Positions 25,379 to 35,519 are shown, numbered from the stretch's first letter. The stretch: 64,000 nt of DNA from Psychroflexus halocasei (GCF_900107595.1 NZ_FNQF01000008.1:62001-126000); one strand, 5' to 3'. Translations and numbers: made by a program. The notes: generated by a model from the sequence alone, not told the origin.

Positions 25379-26166
25379 ACTTGAGTTAAAATAATTGCAA
25401 TCACACCAACAACAAAACAGTAAATTGAGAAATATTTAAGCTTGCTTTTTTTAACAAGACTAATCATCCATGTACAAGCGAATAAGCCTGTGAGGAATGC
25501 AGCCAGAAATCCTACACTCAAACTCATAAAATCTACCTGACTTTGAAAAACATTTCCATCAAGTAAATCCTTGGCTATTTTTCCAAAAATTAAAGGCACA
25601 ACCATTAAAAAAGAAAAACGCGCTGCTTGTGTTTTATCATTTCCTAACAAAACTGATGTTGCAATTGTAGAGCCGCTTCTCGAAATTCCTGGCAAAATTG
25701 CTATCGCCTGTGCAACACCAATCACGAAAGCATTTCCATAACTTACTTTTTTAGGTGTGCTTTTCGCTTTATCGGTTAGCCATAATAAAAGCGCTGTTAC
25801 AATTAACATAAAACCAACTAGCACAATATTATCACCAAACAAGACTTCCATTTGGCTTTCAAAAAAATAACCCACTAAAGCTGCAGGAATCATCGAAATG
25901 ATAATTTTTAAAGAAAAACGAGAAGATTCATTCCATTGAAACTGAAACAAACCTTTGATGATTTCTAAAATATCTTTTCTGAAAATAACAACGGTGCTCA
26001 ATGCTGTTGCAAAGTGCAGTACAACTGTAAAAAGCATAGATTCTTTTGGCAAACTATGGTCACCTAAAAGCGCTTTCCCAAGCTCTAAATGTCCGCTTGA
26101 CGAAACTGGCAGGAACTCAGTTAAACCCTGAATAACCCCTAAAATACTAGCATCTAAAATATCCAT
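25375..26166 (-). CDS. uppP: Undecaprenyl-diphosphatase
   Basis: A 263-residue multi-spanning inner-membrane phosphatase that recycles undecaprenyl pyrophosphate for cell-wall synthesis and can confer bacitracin tolerance. The two catalytic motifs are clear: LTEFLPVSSSGHLEL (about 15-29) and LPGISRSGSTIATS (about 158-171). The start overlaps the DUF3098 stop by 1 base and the end overlaps truB by 4, so the operon is tightly coupled. Confidence 0.96.
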   Translation of the reverse strand: MDILDASILGVIQGLTEFLPVSSSGHLELGKALLGDHSLPKESMLFTVVLHFATALSTVVIFRKDILEIIKGLFQFQWNESSRFSLKIIISMIPAALVGYFFESQMEVLFGDNIVLVGFMLIVTALLLWLTDKAKSTPKKVSYGNAFVIGVAQAIAILPGISRSGSTIATSVLLGNDKTQAARFSFLMVVPLIFGKIAKDLLDGNVFQSQVDFMSLSVGFLAAFLTGLFACTWMISLVKKSKLKYFSIYCFVVGVIAIILTQV

Positions 26167-26426
26167 TAATCACCTGAAGGCTTAAGTAGTATGGCGTAAA
26201 CCTCAATTGCGAAACCAATCAGAATAAGAGTCGGAGCTAAACGAATACGTTGCCAATTATAAATTTCAGGATTAAAAACTTCAGGATCATCACTTCCACC
26301 GCCAGCCATCAGGATAAAACCTAAAGCGATCACGGCCAAGCCAATCAACATAAACTTGTAGTTCTTTTTTTCAAAAACAAAGTTTTTATCAATTTCGCTT
26401 TCCTGTCTACGTTTTTTCTCTCCCAT
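26166..26426 (-). CDS. DUF3098 family membrane protein
   Basis: An 86-residue protein with a charged N-terminus (MGEKKRRQESEIDKNF) and two transmembrane segments (about 26-44 and 65-82) joined by GGGSDDPEVFNPEIYNWQRIRLAPTLIL. The DPEVFN and RIRLAPTLI blocks mark DUF3098, which in Bacteroidota sits between ftsX and uppP as here. A role in envelope growth is suggested only by this conserved order. Confidence 0.88.
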   Translation of the reverse strand: MGEKKRRQESEIDKNFVFEKKNYKFMLIGLAVIALGFILMAGGGSDDPEVFNPEIYNWQRIRLAPTLILIGFAIEVYAILLKPSGD

Positions 26427-26455
26427 AATATTGAGATTTTTGAATTTAGATTGAA

Positions 26456-27334
26456 TTAGTAGTAAAGTTCGTCAGTTTTTAAATTAAGAAAACGCTGTGT
26501 TGCAAAAAAGGTACTCAACCAAGTGATCAAAATACCAAGCAATAATATTGCTGCGAACAAAGCTAATAAAATAAGTCTGTCTGAGAGGAAATTCAGTTCA
26601 GGAAAACTTTCATTTAAATAATATAAAACAGCAGCCATCCCTGCTAGGGACAAAAATGAACCTATCAAACCTAACTTGATGCTCTTCCATATGAAAGGGC
26701 GACGAATAAATGATTTAGTCGCACCAACCATTTGCATAGTTTTGATTGTAAATCGTTTTGAATACACCGATAATCTTATCGAACTATTGATGAGTAAAAC
26801 CGCAATAAATGTAAAGACAACGCTGATAATGATAATCCACAAACTTAATTTCTTGATATTATCATTCAATAAAGCAATCAAAGGCTTATCGTAAACAATC
26901 TCGTCAACAAATTTATTTTCGTTGATATCTCTTGTAATTTCAGCTAGCTTAACTTCAGAAACATAATCTGCATTAAAATAAATATCAATAGAATTCTGAA
27001 GCGGATTATACCCTAAAAACTCCATGAAATCTTCACCGATTTCTTCACTATATTTTTTGGCAGCATCTTCTTTAGAAACAAAATTCACAGATTTAGTATA
27101 CTCCGCCAAAGCAAGAGATTTCTGTAATTGATCAATCTCCACTTCTTTTGCCGTATCATCTAAATATATAGTGAGCGCAATTTGCTCTTTGAAATGATCA
27201 GCAACTTTTTTAGTATTTAAAACTAAAATACCTAATAAACCTACTAAAAAAAGAACCAACGCAATACTGATCACAACAGAAAAGTATGAGGTGATTAAGC
27301 GTCTTTTTTGGTATTTTTCAAATGATGATGCCAC
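26456..27334 (-). CDS. ftsX: Cell-division protein FtsX
   Basis: A 292-residue inner-membrane protein that with FtsE forms the ABC-type complex controlling peptidoglycan hydrolases at the septum. The layout is typical: a first helix (about 17-38), a large extracytoplasmic domain (about 40-165), and three C-terminal helices (about 168-190, 215-240, 258-283). The start is GTG at 27334 (MASSFEKYQKRR), agreeing with flavobacterial homologues. FtsE is not in the window. First gene of the operon continuing into DUF3098, uppP and truB. Confidence 0.93.
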   Translation of the reverse strand: MASSFEKYQKRRLITSYFSVVISIALVLFLVGLLGILVLNTKKVADHFKEQIALTIYLDDTAKEVEIDQLQKSLALAEYTKSVNFVSKEDAAKKYSEEIGEDFMEFLGYNPLQNSIDIYFNADYVSEVKLAEITRDINENKFVDEIVYDKPLIALLNDNIKKLSLWIIIISVVFTFIAVLLINSSIRLSVYSKRFTIKTMQMVGATKSFIRRPFIWKSIKLGLIGSFLSLAGMAAVLYYLNESFPELNFLSDRLILLALFAAILLLGILITWLSTFFATQRFLNLKTDELYY

Positions 27335-27426
27335 AAATTTAATTTTCGTAAAAATATAAAACTCTCTACATCTAACGCCTCTTCCTGTTAAATATTTTCT
27401 TTAATACCTTATAGCATAAAATAAAA

Positions 27427-27460
27427 CAGCTTCAAAAGAGATTTTCACTTTATGAAGCTG
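27427..27460 (-). terminator. Intrinsic terminator after the TM2-domain gene
   Basis: CAGCTTC (27427-27433) pairs with GAAGCTG (27454-27460), and the minus-strand transcript then reads TTTTATTTTAT. Confidence 0.65.
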
Positions 27461-27504
27461 CTTAAAAGATGGTAATCTTAAAAATAATTAAGATAAAGTT
27501 TTTA

Positions 27505-27876
27505 TTAAAAATTATCTGTCAATATGTTGATGATATCAATAATAGCCCAAATACCTAAACCTCCTAAAGTTACAATAAAGAGAATATTCACCCAAACAGG
27601 TTTTCCAGCGTACCAACGGTGCGCTGCAAAAGGCCATAAAATAAACCAAAGCGCTGCAGCAACCCATTTATCATAGCCAGAAGCAACTATTGGTGTTAAA
27701 GCCTCTTCCTTTTTAACAGTTTCAGAAACTTCTGCAACTGAAAAATCTTTGTAATTATCAGTGTCAAGATTTTCATGAACAACGAGATCATTACTCATTT
27801 TCTCTCTATTCACTGGAAAAGAAGCAAACATCAAAGATGAGGTGAAAATAAAAACAAGTAATAATAAATTTTTCAT
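27505..27876 (-). CDS. TM2-domain-like membrane protein
   Basis: A 123-residue protein. After a signal sequence or first helix (1-19) and a polar linker (20-65) comes a two-helix hairpin, ALWFILWPFAAHRWYAGKP then ILFIVTLGGLGIWAIIDIINIL, which is the TM2 pattern (G-x-HR-WY-G-K and a GIW-x-IDI-x-N ending). TM2 proteins are small membrane proteins of unclear function. Divergent from the gene at 27918 with a gap of only 41 bases. Confidence 0.82.
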   Translation of the reverse strand: MKNLLLLVFIFTSSLMFASFPVNREKMSNDLVVHENLDTDNYKDFSVAEVSETVKKEEALTPIVASGYDKWVAAALWFILWPFAAHRWYAGKPVWVNILFIVTLGGLGIWAIIDIINILTDNF

Positions 27877-27883
27877 AATTTTG
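27876..27883 (+). promoter_or_regulatory. -7 promoter box of the gene at 27918
   Basis: TAATTTTG is an exact match. It overlaps the first base of the divergent TM2 start codon. Confidence 0.5.
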
Positions 27884-27917
27884 AAATTTTAAGTTAGGCT
27901 CACAATATATAAATTTT

Positions 27918-28808
27918 ATGTTAAAAATACTTTTTACGATAATTTTTTCTTCACTTTTTTTTGTCTCAAATAGTCAAAACATTAAAGAATTCGAGTTTAT
28001 TGGTTCCCTTAAATTAGAGGACAATAGCACCATTTCTTACAAACTAAAATTTACTGATATTGGCAAAGGCATGATTGAAGGTAAATCGATCACAGATTTT
28101 TCTGGTGATCATAGAACAACCTCAGAAATCAAAGGACGAATTGATTATGAAAATGACAGAATATCTTACGCAGAAGTGAAAAATCTATCAACAAAATCAG
28201 ATTATGATGAAGAAAATTTTTGCTATATCCACTTGACAAATGCAGATTTTAATCTCAAAAACAGAAAAAGCTCAATTAAAGGAAGCTTTCAAGGCAAATT
28301 TCCTGATGGAGAAAATTGCGTGGAAGGCGAACTTATTCTTGTTGGTTCTGAATTTTTCTATAAACGCATGGAAAAACTTAATAGAAAGATTAGTCGTGTT
28401 AAAAAGATCGATAGCGTCACAAAAGCGAATTTAAAAACGTCAACTTTCAAAAAGAAGCTTGCTAAAAATCTATTAGAAAACGAAGATGTTATCTCTTTAT
28501 ATATTGACGATTCAAGCGAAGTTTTTTTGGAATTGTGGGATGAAGAGCTTGAAGATGGCGATAAAATTGATCTTTTCATCAACCAAAAAATAGTTTTAGA
28601 AAATTTTGAAATCAAAAATCAAAAGAAAATTATCAAAATACCATTTAGTAATTCTGATGTTAGCGTGACAGTTATTGCCAACAATATCGGTCAAAAAGCG
28701 CCAAACACCGTCAGTTTAATTTTACGCGATAAAAACAATTCGCATAAAATCAGAACCAAGCTTCAACAAGACGAACAAGCCTACATTATGCTTAAAAGCA
28801 ATCAGTAA
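27918..28808 (+). CDS. Exported protein of unknown family with C-terminal Ig-like domain
   Basis: A 296-residue protein with a signal peptide (1-19, ending SNSQ). The first half (about 20-150) is beta-rich and resembles no family I know. The second half after a basic helix (about 155-185) has the pattern ELWDEELEDGDKIDLFINQK ... NIGQKAPNTVSLIL. That pattern (D-G-D, then I/V-x-L-F/Y-x-N, then P-N-T) recurs in flavobacterial envelope proteins and looks like a calcium-type or Ig-like beta domain. No catalytic residues are evident. Probably monocistronic. Confidence 0.6.
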   Translation: MLKILFTIIFSSLFFVSNSQNIKEFEFIGSLKLEDNSTISYKLKFTDIGKGMIEGKSITDFSGDHRTTSEIKGRIDYENDRISYAEVKNLSTKSDYDEENFCYIHLTNADFNLKNRKSSIKGSFQGKFPDGENCVEGELILVGSEFFYKRMEKLNRKISRVKKIDSVTKANLKTSTFKKKLAKNLLENEDVISLYIDDSSEVFLELWDEELEDGDKIDLFINQKIVLENFEIKNQKKIIKIPFSNSDVSVTVIANNIGQKAPNTVSLILRDKNNSHKIRTKLQQDEQAYIMLKSNQ

Positions 28809-28851
28809 ACTTTTAACTCTCAAGTTTCACACCTTTTTAGCACATAAATAG

Positions 28852-28859
28852 TATTTTTG
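28852..28859 (+). promoter_or_regulatory. -7 promoter box of leuS
   Basis: TATTTTTG is an exact match, 26 bases before the leuS ATG. Confidence 0.55.
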
Positions 28860-28885
28860 CCAAAATTGAATTTTAGCAAAAAATC

Positions 28886-31717
28886 ATGGCATATAATTTT
28901 AAAGAAATCGAAGCCAAATGGCAGAAAAAATGGGCAGATAACAAAACTTTCGCTGCTCAGCAACCTCAAGATTTTAAAGAGAAAGCAAAACCGCCTTACT
29001 ACGTTCTCGATATGTTCCCTTACCCATCAGGCGCAGGCTTGCACGTTGGTCATCCGTTAGGTTATATCGCAAGTGATATTTTTGCGCGTTACAAACGTCA
29101 TCAAGGTTTTAATGTTTTGCATCCGCAAGGTTATGATTCTTTTGGTTTGCCTGCTGAGCAATATGCCATACAAACAGGCCAACACCCTGCAAAAACAACA
29201 GAAGATAATATCAAACGCTACCGTGAACAGCTCGACAGAATTGGTTTTTCTTTTGATTGGGATCGTGAAGTCAGAACAAGCTCACCTGAATATTATAAAT
29301 GGACACAATGGATTTTTAGCGAATTGTTCAATTCATATTATTGTCATAAAGCTGACCAAGCCAAACCTATTGATGAAATCATCAAGATTTTTTCTAAAGA
29401 AGGAAATATCAATATCAATGTTGCCTGTGATGAAAATGTTGAAAACTTTTCTGCTGATGAGTGGAATGCTTTTTCAAATGAGAAAAAAGAAGAAATTTTA
29501 CTTGACTATCGTTTAACATATCTTGCCGAAACTGAAGTCAATTGGTGTCCTGCTCTTGGTACTGTTTTAGCAAACGACGAAATCATCAACGGCGTTTCAG
29601 AGCGTGGTTCGCATCCAGTTGTTCGTAAAAAAATGAAACAATGGAGCATGCGTATTTCAGCTTATGCAGAGCGTTTACTTCAAGGTTTAAATAAGCTTGA
29701 CTGGACAGATAGCCTGAAAGAATCTCAACGCAACTGGATTGGAAAATCGATTGGTGCGCAAGTTTTTTTCAACTTAAAAGATCAAGACCAAAAAATTGAA
29801 GTTTTTACAACGCGACCTGATACAATTTTCGGCGCTTCATTTTTAACGCTTGCGCCTGAGCATGATTTGGTTCAAAAAATCACAACTCCTGAGCAAAAAG
29901 AAGCTGTTGATAATTATATCACTCAAACTTCAAAACGCAGCGAACGTGAACGTATGGCCGACGTTAAAACAATTACAGGTGTTTTCACAGGATCTTACGC
30001 TGAACATCCACTTACAAATGAACCAATCCCGATCTGGATAGGCGATTATGTTTTAGCAGGTTACGGCACTGGCGCTGTGATGGCAGTTCCATCTGGTGAT
30101 CAGCGTGACCATGATTTTGCAAGACATTTCGATTTACCGATTCCAAATGTTTTTAAAAACATTGATATTTCTGAAAAAGCACATACAGAACAAGACAATA
30201 CAGTGATTGCAAATTCTGAATTTCTAAATGATTTAGAACCTCAAAAAGCCATCAGAAAAGCAATTGAAGCTTTAGAGAATAAAAAATCAGGTTATGCAAA
30301 AATCAATTATCGTTTGCGTGATGCTGTTTTTTCTAGACAAAGATACTGGGGCGAACCCTTCCCAGTTTATTACGTCAATGGATTACCAAAAATCATCGAG
30401 ACAAAATATTTACCTCTTGAGCTTCCTGAGGTTGAAAAGTATTTACCAACTGAAGATGGCGCACCTCCTTTAGGTCGCGCTAACAAATGGGCTTGGAATA
30501 CAACAACAAATGAGGTTGTTCATAATTCAGAAATCGACCACAAAACAGTTTTCCCACTAGAGCTTAACACAATGCCTGGTTGGGCTGGCAGCTCGTGGTA
30601 TTTATTCAGATACATGGAAACCGAAAATCGTGACAAGTGTTTTGCTTCTGAAGAAGCTCTCGATTATTGGGAAAATGTTGATTTATATATCGGCGGAAGC
30701 GAACATGCAACTGGCCATTTACTCTATTCACGATTTTGGACAAAATTTCTGAAAGATAGAGGATTCATAAAAGTTGATGAACCTTTTAAAAAACTGATTA
30801 ACCAAGGCATGATTTTAGGTGAAAGTGCTTTTGTGCATAGAATTGATGCCAACACTTACATTTCTTCAGATTTAAAAACTGAAAAAGAAGCACTGAAAAT
30901 TCACGTTGATGTTTCTTTTGTCAACACGTCAAATGAATTAGATATTGAAGCTTTTAAAAAGTGGAGACCTGAGTTTGAAAATGCAGAATTCATCAAAAAT
31001 GATGATGGGAAAGTTTTGGTTTCTCGAGAAGTTGAAAAAATGTCGAAATCAAAATTTAATGTCGTCAATCCTGATGATGTTTGTGATGAATATGGCGCTG
31101 ACAGCCTGCGTTTATTCGAGATGTTTTTAGGCCCGATTGATCAATCAAAACCTTGGAATACTGCAGGACTTTCTGGTGTTTCTAGTTTTATGAAGAAGCT
31201 ATGGAAACTTTATCATAAAGGCGATGATTTTGAAGTGAGCGAAAATCCAGCTTCTAAAGAAGCTTTAAAAGCCTTGCATCAAACCATAAAAAAACTGACA
31301 GAAGACATCGAAAACTTCAGCTTTAACACAAGTGTTTCTAGTTTTATGATTTGCGTGAATACTTTACTTTCTGAAAAGTGTAATTCACGTGAAGTTCTCG
31401 AACCTTTAGCGATTTTAATTTCGCCTTTTGCGCCGCACATTGCTGAAGAATTATGGGAGAAACTCGGACATACTGAAAGTATTTCACAAGCAAAATTCCC
31501 TGTTTTTGAAGAGAAGTTTTTAGTAGAAGACACAAAAACTTATCCGATTTCTTTCAATGGAAAAATGCGTTTTAAACTAGATTTATCTCTAGACCTTAGC
31601 AAAGATGAAATTGAAAAAATTGTGATGGCCGATGAAAGAACCCAGAAACAACTTGATGGCAGAACACCTAAAAAAGTGATTATTGTACCAGGCAAAATTG
31701 TCAATATTGTCGGTTAA
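28886..31717 (+). CDS. leuS: Leucyl-tRNA synthetase
   Basis: A 943-residue class I synthetase. The HIGH-type motif is in PSGAGLHVGHPLGY (about 48-61) and the KMSKS motif is KMSKSKFNVVNPDD (about 715-728). The CP1 editing domain (about 240-440) contains TTRPDTIFGASFL and GTGAVMAVPSGDQRDHDF. An extra ~40-residue segment (about 155-200, KADQAKPIDEIIKIF) is characteristic of Bacteroidota LeuRS and makes it longer than the E. coli enzyme (860). The C-terminal domain is complete. Confidence 0.97.
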   Translation: MAYNFKEIEAKWQKKWADNKTFAAQQPQDFKEKAKPPYYVLDMFPYPSGAGLHVGHPLGYIASDIFARYKRHQGFNVLHPQGYDSFGLPAEQYAIQTGQHPAKTTEDNIKRYREQLDRIGFSFDWDREVRTSSPEYYKWTQWIFSELFNSYYCHKADQAKPIDEIIKIFSKEGNININVACDENVENFSADEWNAFSNEKKEEILLDYRLTYLAETEVNWCPALGTVLANDEIINGVSERGSHPVVRKKMKQWSMRISAYAERLLQGLNKLDWTDSLKESQRNWIGKSIGAQVFFNLKDQDQKIEVFTTRPDTIFGASFLTLAPEHDLVQKITTPEQKEAVDNYITQTSKRSERERMADVKTITGVFTGSYAEHPLTNEPIPIWIGDYVLAGYGTGAVMAVPSGDQRDHDFARHFDLPIPNVFKNIDISEKAHTEQDNTVIANSEFLNDLEPQKAIRKAIEALENKKSGYAKINYRLRDAVFSRQRYWGEPFPVYYVNGLPKIIETKYLPLELPEVEKYLPTEDGAPPLGRANKWAWNTTTNEVVHNSEIDHKTVFPLELNTMPGWAGSSWYLFRYMETENRDKCFASEEALDYWENVDLYIGGSEHATGHLLYSRFWTKFLKDRGFIKVDEPFKKLINQGMILGESAFVHRIDANTYISSDLKTEKEALKIHVDVSFVNTSNELDIEAFKKWRPEFENAEFIKNDDGKVLVSREVEKMSKSKFNVVNPDDVCDEYGADSLRLFEMFLGPIDQSKPWNTAGLSGVSSFMKKLWKLYHKGDDFEVSENPASKEALKALHQTIKKLTEDIENFSFNTSVSSFMICVNTLLSEKCNSREVLEPLAILISPFAPHIAEELWEKLGHTESISQAKFPVFEEKFLVEDTKTYPISFNGKMRFKLDLSLDLSKDEIEKIVMADERTQKQLDGRTPKKVIIVPGKIVNIVG

Positions 31718-31772
31718 TTTATCTATTTTCATAAATAAAAGTAAACTTTGTCAGTTGATTAGACTTTGGTGC

Positions 31773-31780
31773 TAAATTTG
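31773..31780 (+). promoter_or_regulatory. -7 promoter box of the zinc peptidase gene
   Basis: TAAATTTG is an exact match, with a TTTG (31747-31750) 22 bases upstream that could serve as the -33 element. The ATG is at 31816. Confidence 0.5.
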
Positions 31781-31815
31781 ACCTATTATTTTTTGATTTT
31801 TAAAGACGATAAAAA

Positions 31816-32505
31816 ATGAGTTATTATATTTTAATCGGAGGAATTCTTTTAGTGAGTTGGCTTGTGAGTAACAAGCTTAAATCTAAATTTAAGAAATACT
31901 CCAAAGTTCATTTACAAAATGGCATGAGCGGAGCAGAGATTGCTCGCCAAATGCTTGCCGATCACCATATCACAGATGTTGAAGTGATTTCGACACCTGG
32001 CCGATTAACCGATCATTACCACCCAACAAAGAAAACAGTAAACCTCAGCGAAAGCGTTTATAACCAACGAAATGCTGCTGCGGCTGCAGTTGCTGCTCAC
32101 GAAGTTGGCCACGCTGTACAACACGCTAAAGCCTATAAATGGTTAGAGATGAGAAGTCAACTTGTGCCAATTGTAAGTGTGGCTTCACAGTTTTCGCAAT
32201 GGGTTATTTTCGGAGGCTTAATTTTAATGGGGATGGTTTCTGTTGGCGTTGGTCAAGCTGTCCTTTTAGCCGGAATTATCATGTTCGGGATGGGAACGCT
32301 TTTTAGTTTTATCACTTTACCAGTTGAATATGATGCAAGTAACAGAGCTTTGGCTTGGTTGAAAGATAGAAATATTGTGACTGCTGAAGAATATAAAGGC
32401 TCTGAAGATGCGCTCAAATGGGCTGCCAGAACTTATGTTGTTGCTGCAATTGGTTCATTAGCTACACTGCTCTATTTCTTAAGTATTTACTTAGGAAGAG
32501 ATTAA
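31816..32505 (+). CDS. YugP-type membrane zinc metallopeptidase
   Basis: A 229-residue integral membrane protein with an N-terminal helix, the zinc-binding motif AAHEVGHAVQHA (about 93-104) and two to three further helices (about 127-180 and 205-225). NGMSGAEIARQML and DHYHPTKKTVNLS near the N-terminus are conserved in the YugP/zinc-metallopeptidase-2 family. The substrate is not known. Intrinsic terminator at 32527-32563. Confidence 0.9.
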   Translation: MSYYILIGGILLVSWLVSNKLKSKFKKYSKVHLQNGMSGAEIARQMLADHHITDVEVISTPGRLTDHYHPTKKTVNLSESVYNQRNAAAAAVAAHEVGHAVQHAKAYKWLEMRSQLVPIVSVASQFSQWVIFGGLILMGMVSVGVGQAVLLAGIIMFGMGTLFSFITLPVEYDASNRALAWLKDRNIVTAEEYKGSEDALKWAARTYVVAAIGSLATLLYFLSIYLGRD

Positions 32506-32526
32506 AATCTAAATATTTTTTAATTT

Positions 32527-32563
32527 AAAATCGGTTGTTTTTATGAAGATAACCGATTTTTTT
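32527..32563 (+). terminator. Intrinsic terminator after the zinc peptidase gene
   Basis: AAAATCGGTT (32527-32536) pairs with AACCGATTTT (32551-32560) and continues into a T-run. Confidence 0.85.
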
Positions 32564-32621
32564 ATGCTTAGGCTTATCTTAATTCAAGATGTTTTTTCTT
32601 TAAAATCACTAACTTAGCGAG

Positions 32622-34418
32622 ATGCAAAAAATTCTGATCATCCTCTGTTTTCTGTGCTTGGGCATTTCAGAAGCCCAAAACAAAAGTTTAGCTGAAAATT
32701 ATGCTGAACAAGGCGAGTATGCAAAAGCTTTAGTGATTTACAAAGAGCTTTATCAGCAAAACCCAAACTCTCAAACATTTTTAGTTGATCTGGTCGATAC
32801 GTATAAAAACCTTGACAGTATACATCAAGCTGAAGATGTGCTAGTTGAGTTCTTAAAAAGACCTGGCGATTATCCGCATATTGAAGTTGAATTAGGTTAC
32901 TTATACCAGCAAGATCAACAATTAAAAAAAGCTGAAAGCCTTTACAATTCAGCTATTAGCAAAGTTGAAATCAGACCTGTTTACGCTTATGCAATCGGTA
33001 AAGCTTTTCAGAAGTATGGTTTACTTAGTTACGCGCAGCAAACTTATGAGAAAGCGCAAGAACTCAGGCCAAGCACAAATTTCTTGATCCAGCTAGCGCA
33101 GATTTACGGTGAGCAATCTAAATTTGATCAAATGTTTGAAATGTATGTTGATCTTATTGAAAAAAATGAACGTTACTTCAAAATGCTAAATCAGATTTTT
33201 AATGAATTTATTACTGAAGATCCTCAAAATGAAGCAAATTTAGCGCTTAAAAAGACACTTCTCAAACGCAATCAAGAAGAACCGAAGTTGATTTATAACG
33301 AAACTTTAAGTTGGTTATTTACACAACAAAAAGATTATAACATGGCTTTTATTCAAGAAAAAGCCATTTATGCCAGAAGTGAAGAAAAGAACGCAAAACG
33401 CCTATTTGATTTGGCTAAAATCGTTTTTGAAGAAGAAGATTTTTCTTTAGCTGAAAAAATATTTTTAGAAGTCCAAGACAAAACAAATTATCAAAGTTTG
33501 TTTTACGAATCAGCACAACACTTATTACTGATTTTAGAAAAAAGAGAAGACATCAAAAAAATTGAAGTCGAAGAAGCCTACCAAACATTTTTTGATAATG
33601 AAGATGTTAACGAATATACTTCACCTATTCTATTGAATTGGGCAAGATTTAAAGCTTTTCAAAACAATGATAAAACCGCTGCACTTCAGCTTTTAGATGA
33701 TGCAGCAGATGCTGAAATCAGGAAAACACAAGAAGCCGAACTCAAAACATTAAAAGCTGATATTTTGCTTAAAGACGAGCAATTTAACCAAGCATTATTA
33801 CTTTACGCTCAAGTTGAACGTTTAGTGCCTAACTCTGATTTGTCACGCGAATCAAAATTTAAAACAGCACAAGCCAGTTATTTTAAAGGAGACTTCAAAT
33901 GGGCTTTATCTCAACTTGATGTCTTAAAAAACTCAGTATCAGAACTCATTGCTAATGATGCGATGGAATTGGCATTACATATCAAAGACAATGCATATCA
34001 AGATAGCACACAAACCGATTTAAAAAAAGTTGCAAAAGCTGATTTTCTGAAATTTCAAAATAAAAATACTGAGGCAATTCAGGTTTTAGAGCAGGTTCTA
34101 GAAGATTATAAAACAGAGGAAATTATCGACAAAACGCTTTATCGCTTAGCGCAAATACACAACGAAAATCAAGATTTAGAACAAGCCTCAACTTATTATC
34201 AAAAATTAATAGATGATCACCCTGAAAGTATTTTAGCGGATAATGCCAACTTTGAGCTTGGACTGATTTATATGAACAAATTAAATCAACCCAAAAAAGC
34301 ACAAACTTATTTTGAATCTATCATCTTTAATTATTCAGATAGTATTTTCTTTGTAGCCGCAAGACGCTATTTTAGAGAATTAAGAGGAGACAAAATAAAA
34401 GAAAATGCTGATATATAA
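32622..34418 (+). CDS. Exported tetratricopeptide-repeat protein
   Basis: A 598-residue protein with a signal peptide (1-18) and about twelve TPR-like helical pairs along its whole length, for example AENYAEQGEYAKALVIYKELYQ near residue 25 and ASTYYQKLIDDHPESILADNANFELG near 530. TPR stacks hold protein complexes together; the exported location suggests a periplasmic or outer-membrane scaffold. The end overlaps the DUF4286 start by 14 bases, and rsmA and mgtE follow, so it is the first gene of a four-gene operon. Confidence 0.85.
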   Translation: MQKILIILCFLCLGISEAQNKSLAENYAEQGEYAKALVIYKELYQQNPNSQTFLVDLVDTYKNLDSIHQAEDVLVEFLKRPGDYPHIEVELGYLYQQDQQLKKAESLYNSAISKVEIRPVYAYAIGKAFQKYGLLSYAQQTYEKAQELRPSTNFLIQLAQIYGEQSKFDQMFEMYVDLIEKNERYFKMLNQIFNEFITEDPQNEANLALKKTLLKRNQEEPKLIYNETLSWLFTQQKDYNMAFIQEKAIYARSEEKNAKRLFDLAKIVFEEEDFSLAEKIFLEVQDKTNYQSLFYESAQHLLLILEKREDIKKIEVEEAYQTFFDNEDVNEYTSPILLNWARFKAFQNNDKTAALQLLDDAADAEIRKTQEAELKTLKADILLKDEQFNQALLLYAQVERLVPNSDLSRESKFKTAQASYFKGDFKWALSQLDVLKNSVSELIANDAMELALHIKDNAYQDSTQTDLKKVAKADFLKFQNKNTEAIQVLEQVLEDYKTEEIIDKTLYRLAQIHNENQDLEQASTYYQKLIDDHPESILADNANFELGLIYMNKLNQPKKAQTYFESIIFNYSDSIFFVAARRYFRELRGDKIKENADI

Positions 34419-34713
34419 TATGACAATGAATGTAGATGAAAGCATTCACTTAAAATGGAAGCAGTGGTTAGACGAGAGTTATATACCAAGTATGCTCAAT
34501 ACTAAAAAATTCTCAAAAGCCCTTATCACTCAAGTGATGGTGAATGAAGAAATGGGTGGAATCACTTATTCTATTCAATTTACAGCGCCTACAGAAAGTC
34601 ATTTAGAAGCTTTTCAGCAAGTACACAAACCAAAAGTTGAATCAAAATTTCAACAATTTAAAGGCAAAGTTGTTTTCTTCAGCTCTGTTTTAAAAGTTGT
34701 TTCAGAACATTAA
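34405..34713 (+). CDS. DUF4286 family protein
   Basis: A 102-residue cytoplasmic protein beginning [22 protein letters not shown], the standard N-terminus of DUF4286, which supports the start at 34405 even though it overlaps the TPR gene by 14 bases. The family looks like a small ferredoxin-like fold; no function is established. It sits directly before rsmA with a 5-base gap, an arrangement common in Flavobacteriia. Confidence 0.88.
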   Translation: MLIYNMTMNVDESIHLKWKQWLDESYIPSMLNTKKFSKALITQVMVNEEMGGITYSIQFTAPTESHLEAFQQVHKPKVESKFQQFKGKVVFFSSVLKVVSEH

Positions 34714-34718
34714 TAATT

Positions 34719-35519
34719 ATGCAGGTTAGAGCAAAAAAACATTTAGGACAACATTTTTTAAAAGATGAAAATATCGCCAAAAAAATTGCTGATACTTTGA
34801 GTCTTGATCACTGCGATACAATTATCGAAATTGGTCCAGGAATGGGCGTGCTAACGAAATATTTACTTGACAAACCTGCTAAACTTATCGCGATGGATAT
34901 CGATAAAGAATCCATCGAATACCTCAACACAAGTTTTCGTGCACAGTTTACTAAAAACGAAACCCTCAAAAATTTTGAAGTGGTTGAAGCCGACTTTTTA
35001 AAAGAAGATGTGCTCAAAATTGTAGATCAACAACAATTTGCTGTGATCGGAAATTTCCCTTATAACATCTCAACGCAAATCGTTTTTAAAACTCTTGAAA
35101 ACAGAGCTTATGTTCCTGAGTTTGCTGGTATGTTTCAGAAAGAGGTTGCCAAGCGAATTTGCGCAGATCCTGGTAGTAAAGTTTATGGCATTACTTCCGT
35201 TTTAACACAAGCATTTTATAAAGCTGAATATCTTTTTACCGTTAAACCAGAAGTTTTCAATCCGCCTCCAAAAGTAGAAAGTGGTGTTTTAAGATTAACA
35301 CGACGTGAGAATTTCAGTCTGGATTGTGATGAAAAACTATTTTTTAAAGTTGTTAAAACGGCCTTTAATCAACGCCGGAAAACAATTCGAAACAGTTTGA
35401 AAAGCCTGAATCTTTCAAAAGATCTCACAACTGATGAGATTTTCTCAAAAAGACCTGAACAACTCAGCGTTTCAGAATTTATAGTATTAACTCAAAAAAT
35501 TGATGCCGATGCGGTTTAG
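34719..35519 (+). CDS. rsmA: 16S rRNA (adenine1518/1519-N6) dimethyltransferase
   Basis: A 266-residue enzyme that dimethylates two adenines at the 3' end of 16S rRNA, a late step in 30S assembly. It shows the N-terminal [21 protein letters not shown] motif [11 protein letters not shown] (about 39-48), and the catalytic motif NFPYNIS (about 112-118). The small C-terminal helical domain with [13 protein letters not shown] is intact. It overlaps the mgtE ORF start by up to 20 bases. Confidence 0.96.
   Translation: MQVRAKKHLGQHFLKDENIAKKIADTLSLDHCDTIIEIGPGMGVLTKYLLDKPAKLIAMDIDKESIEYLNTSFRAQFTKNETLKNFEVVEADFLKEDVLKIVDQQQFAVIGNFPYNISTQIVFKTLENRAYVPEFAGMFQKEVAKRICADPGSKVYGITSVLTQAFYKAEYLFTVKPEVFNPPPKVESGVLRLTRRENFSLDCDEKLFFKVVKTAFNQRRKTIRNSLKSLNLSKDLTTDEIFSKRPEQLSVSEFIVLTQKIDADAV

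Noticed and set aside
29073-29516. 147-codon plus-strand frame inside leuS
   Set aside because: It is a shadow in another frame of the leuS gene, which has a complete set of synthetase motifs here. Its composition shows no fold or family.
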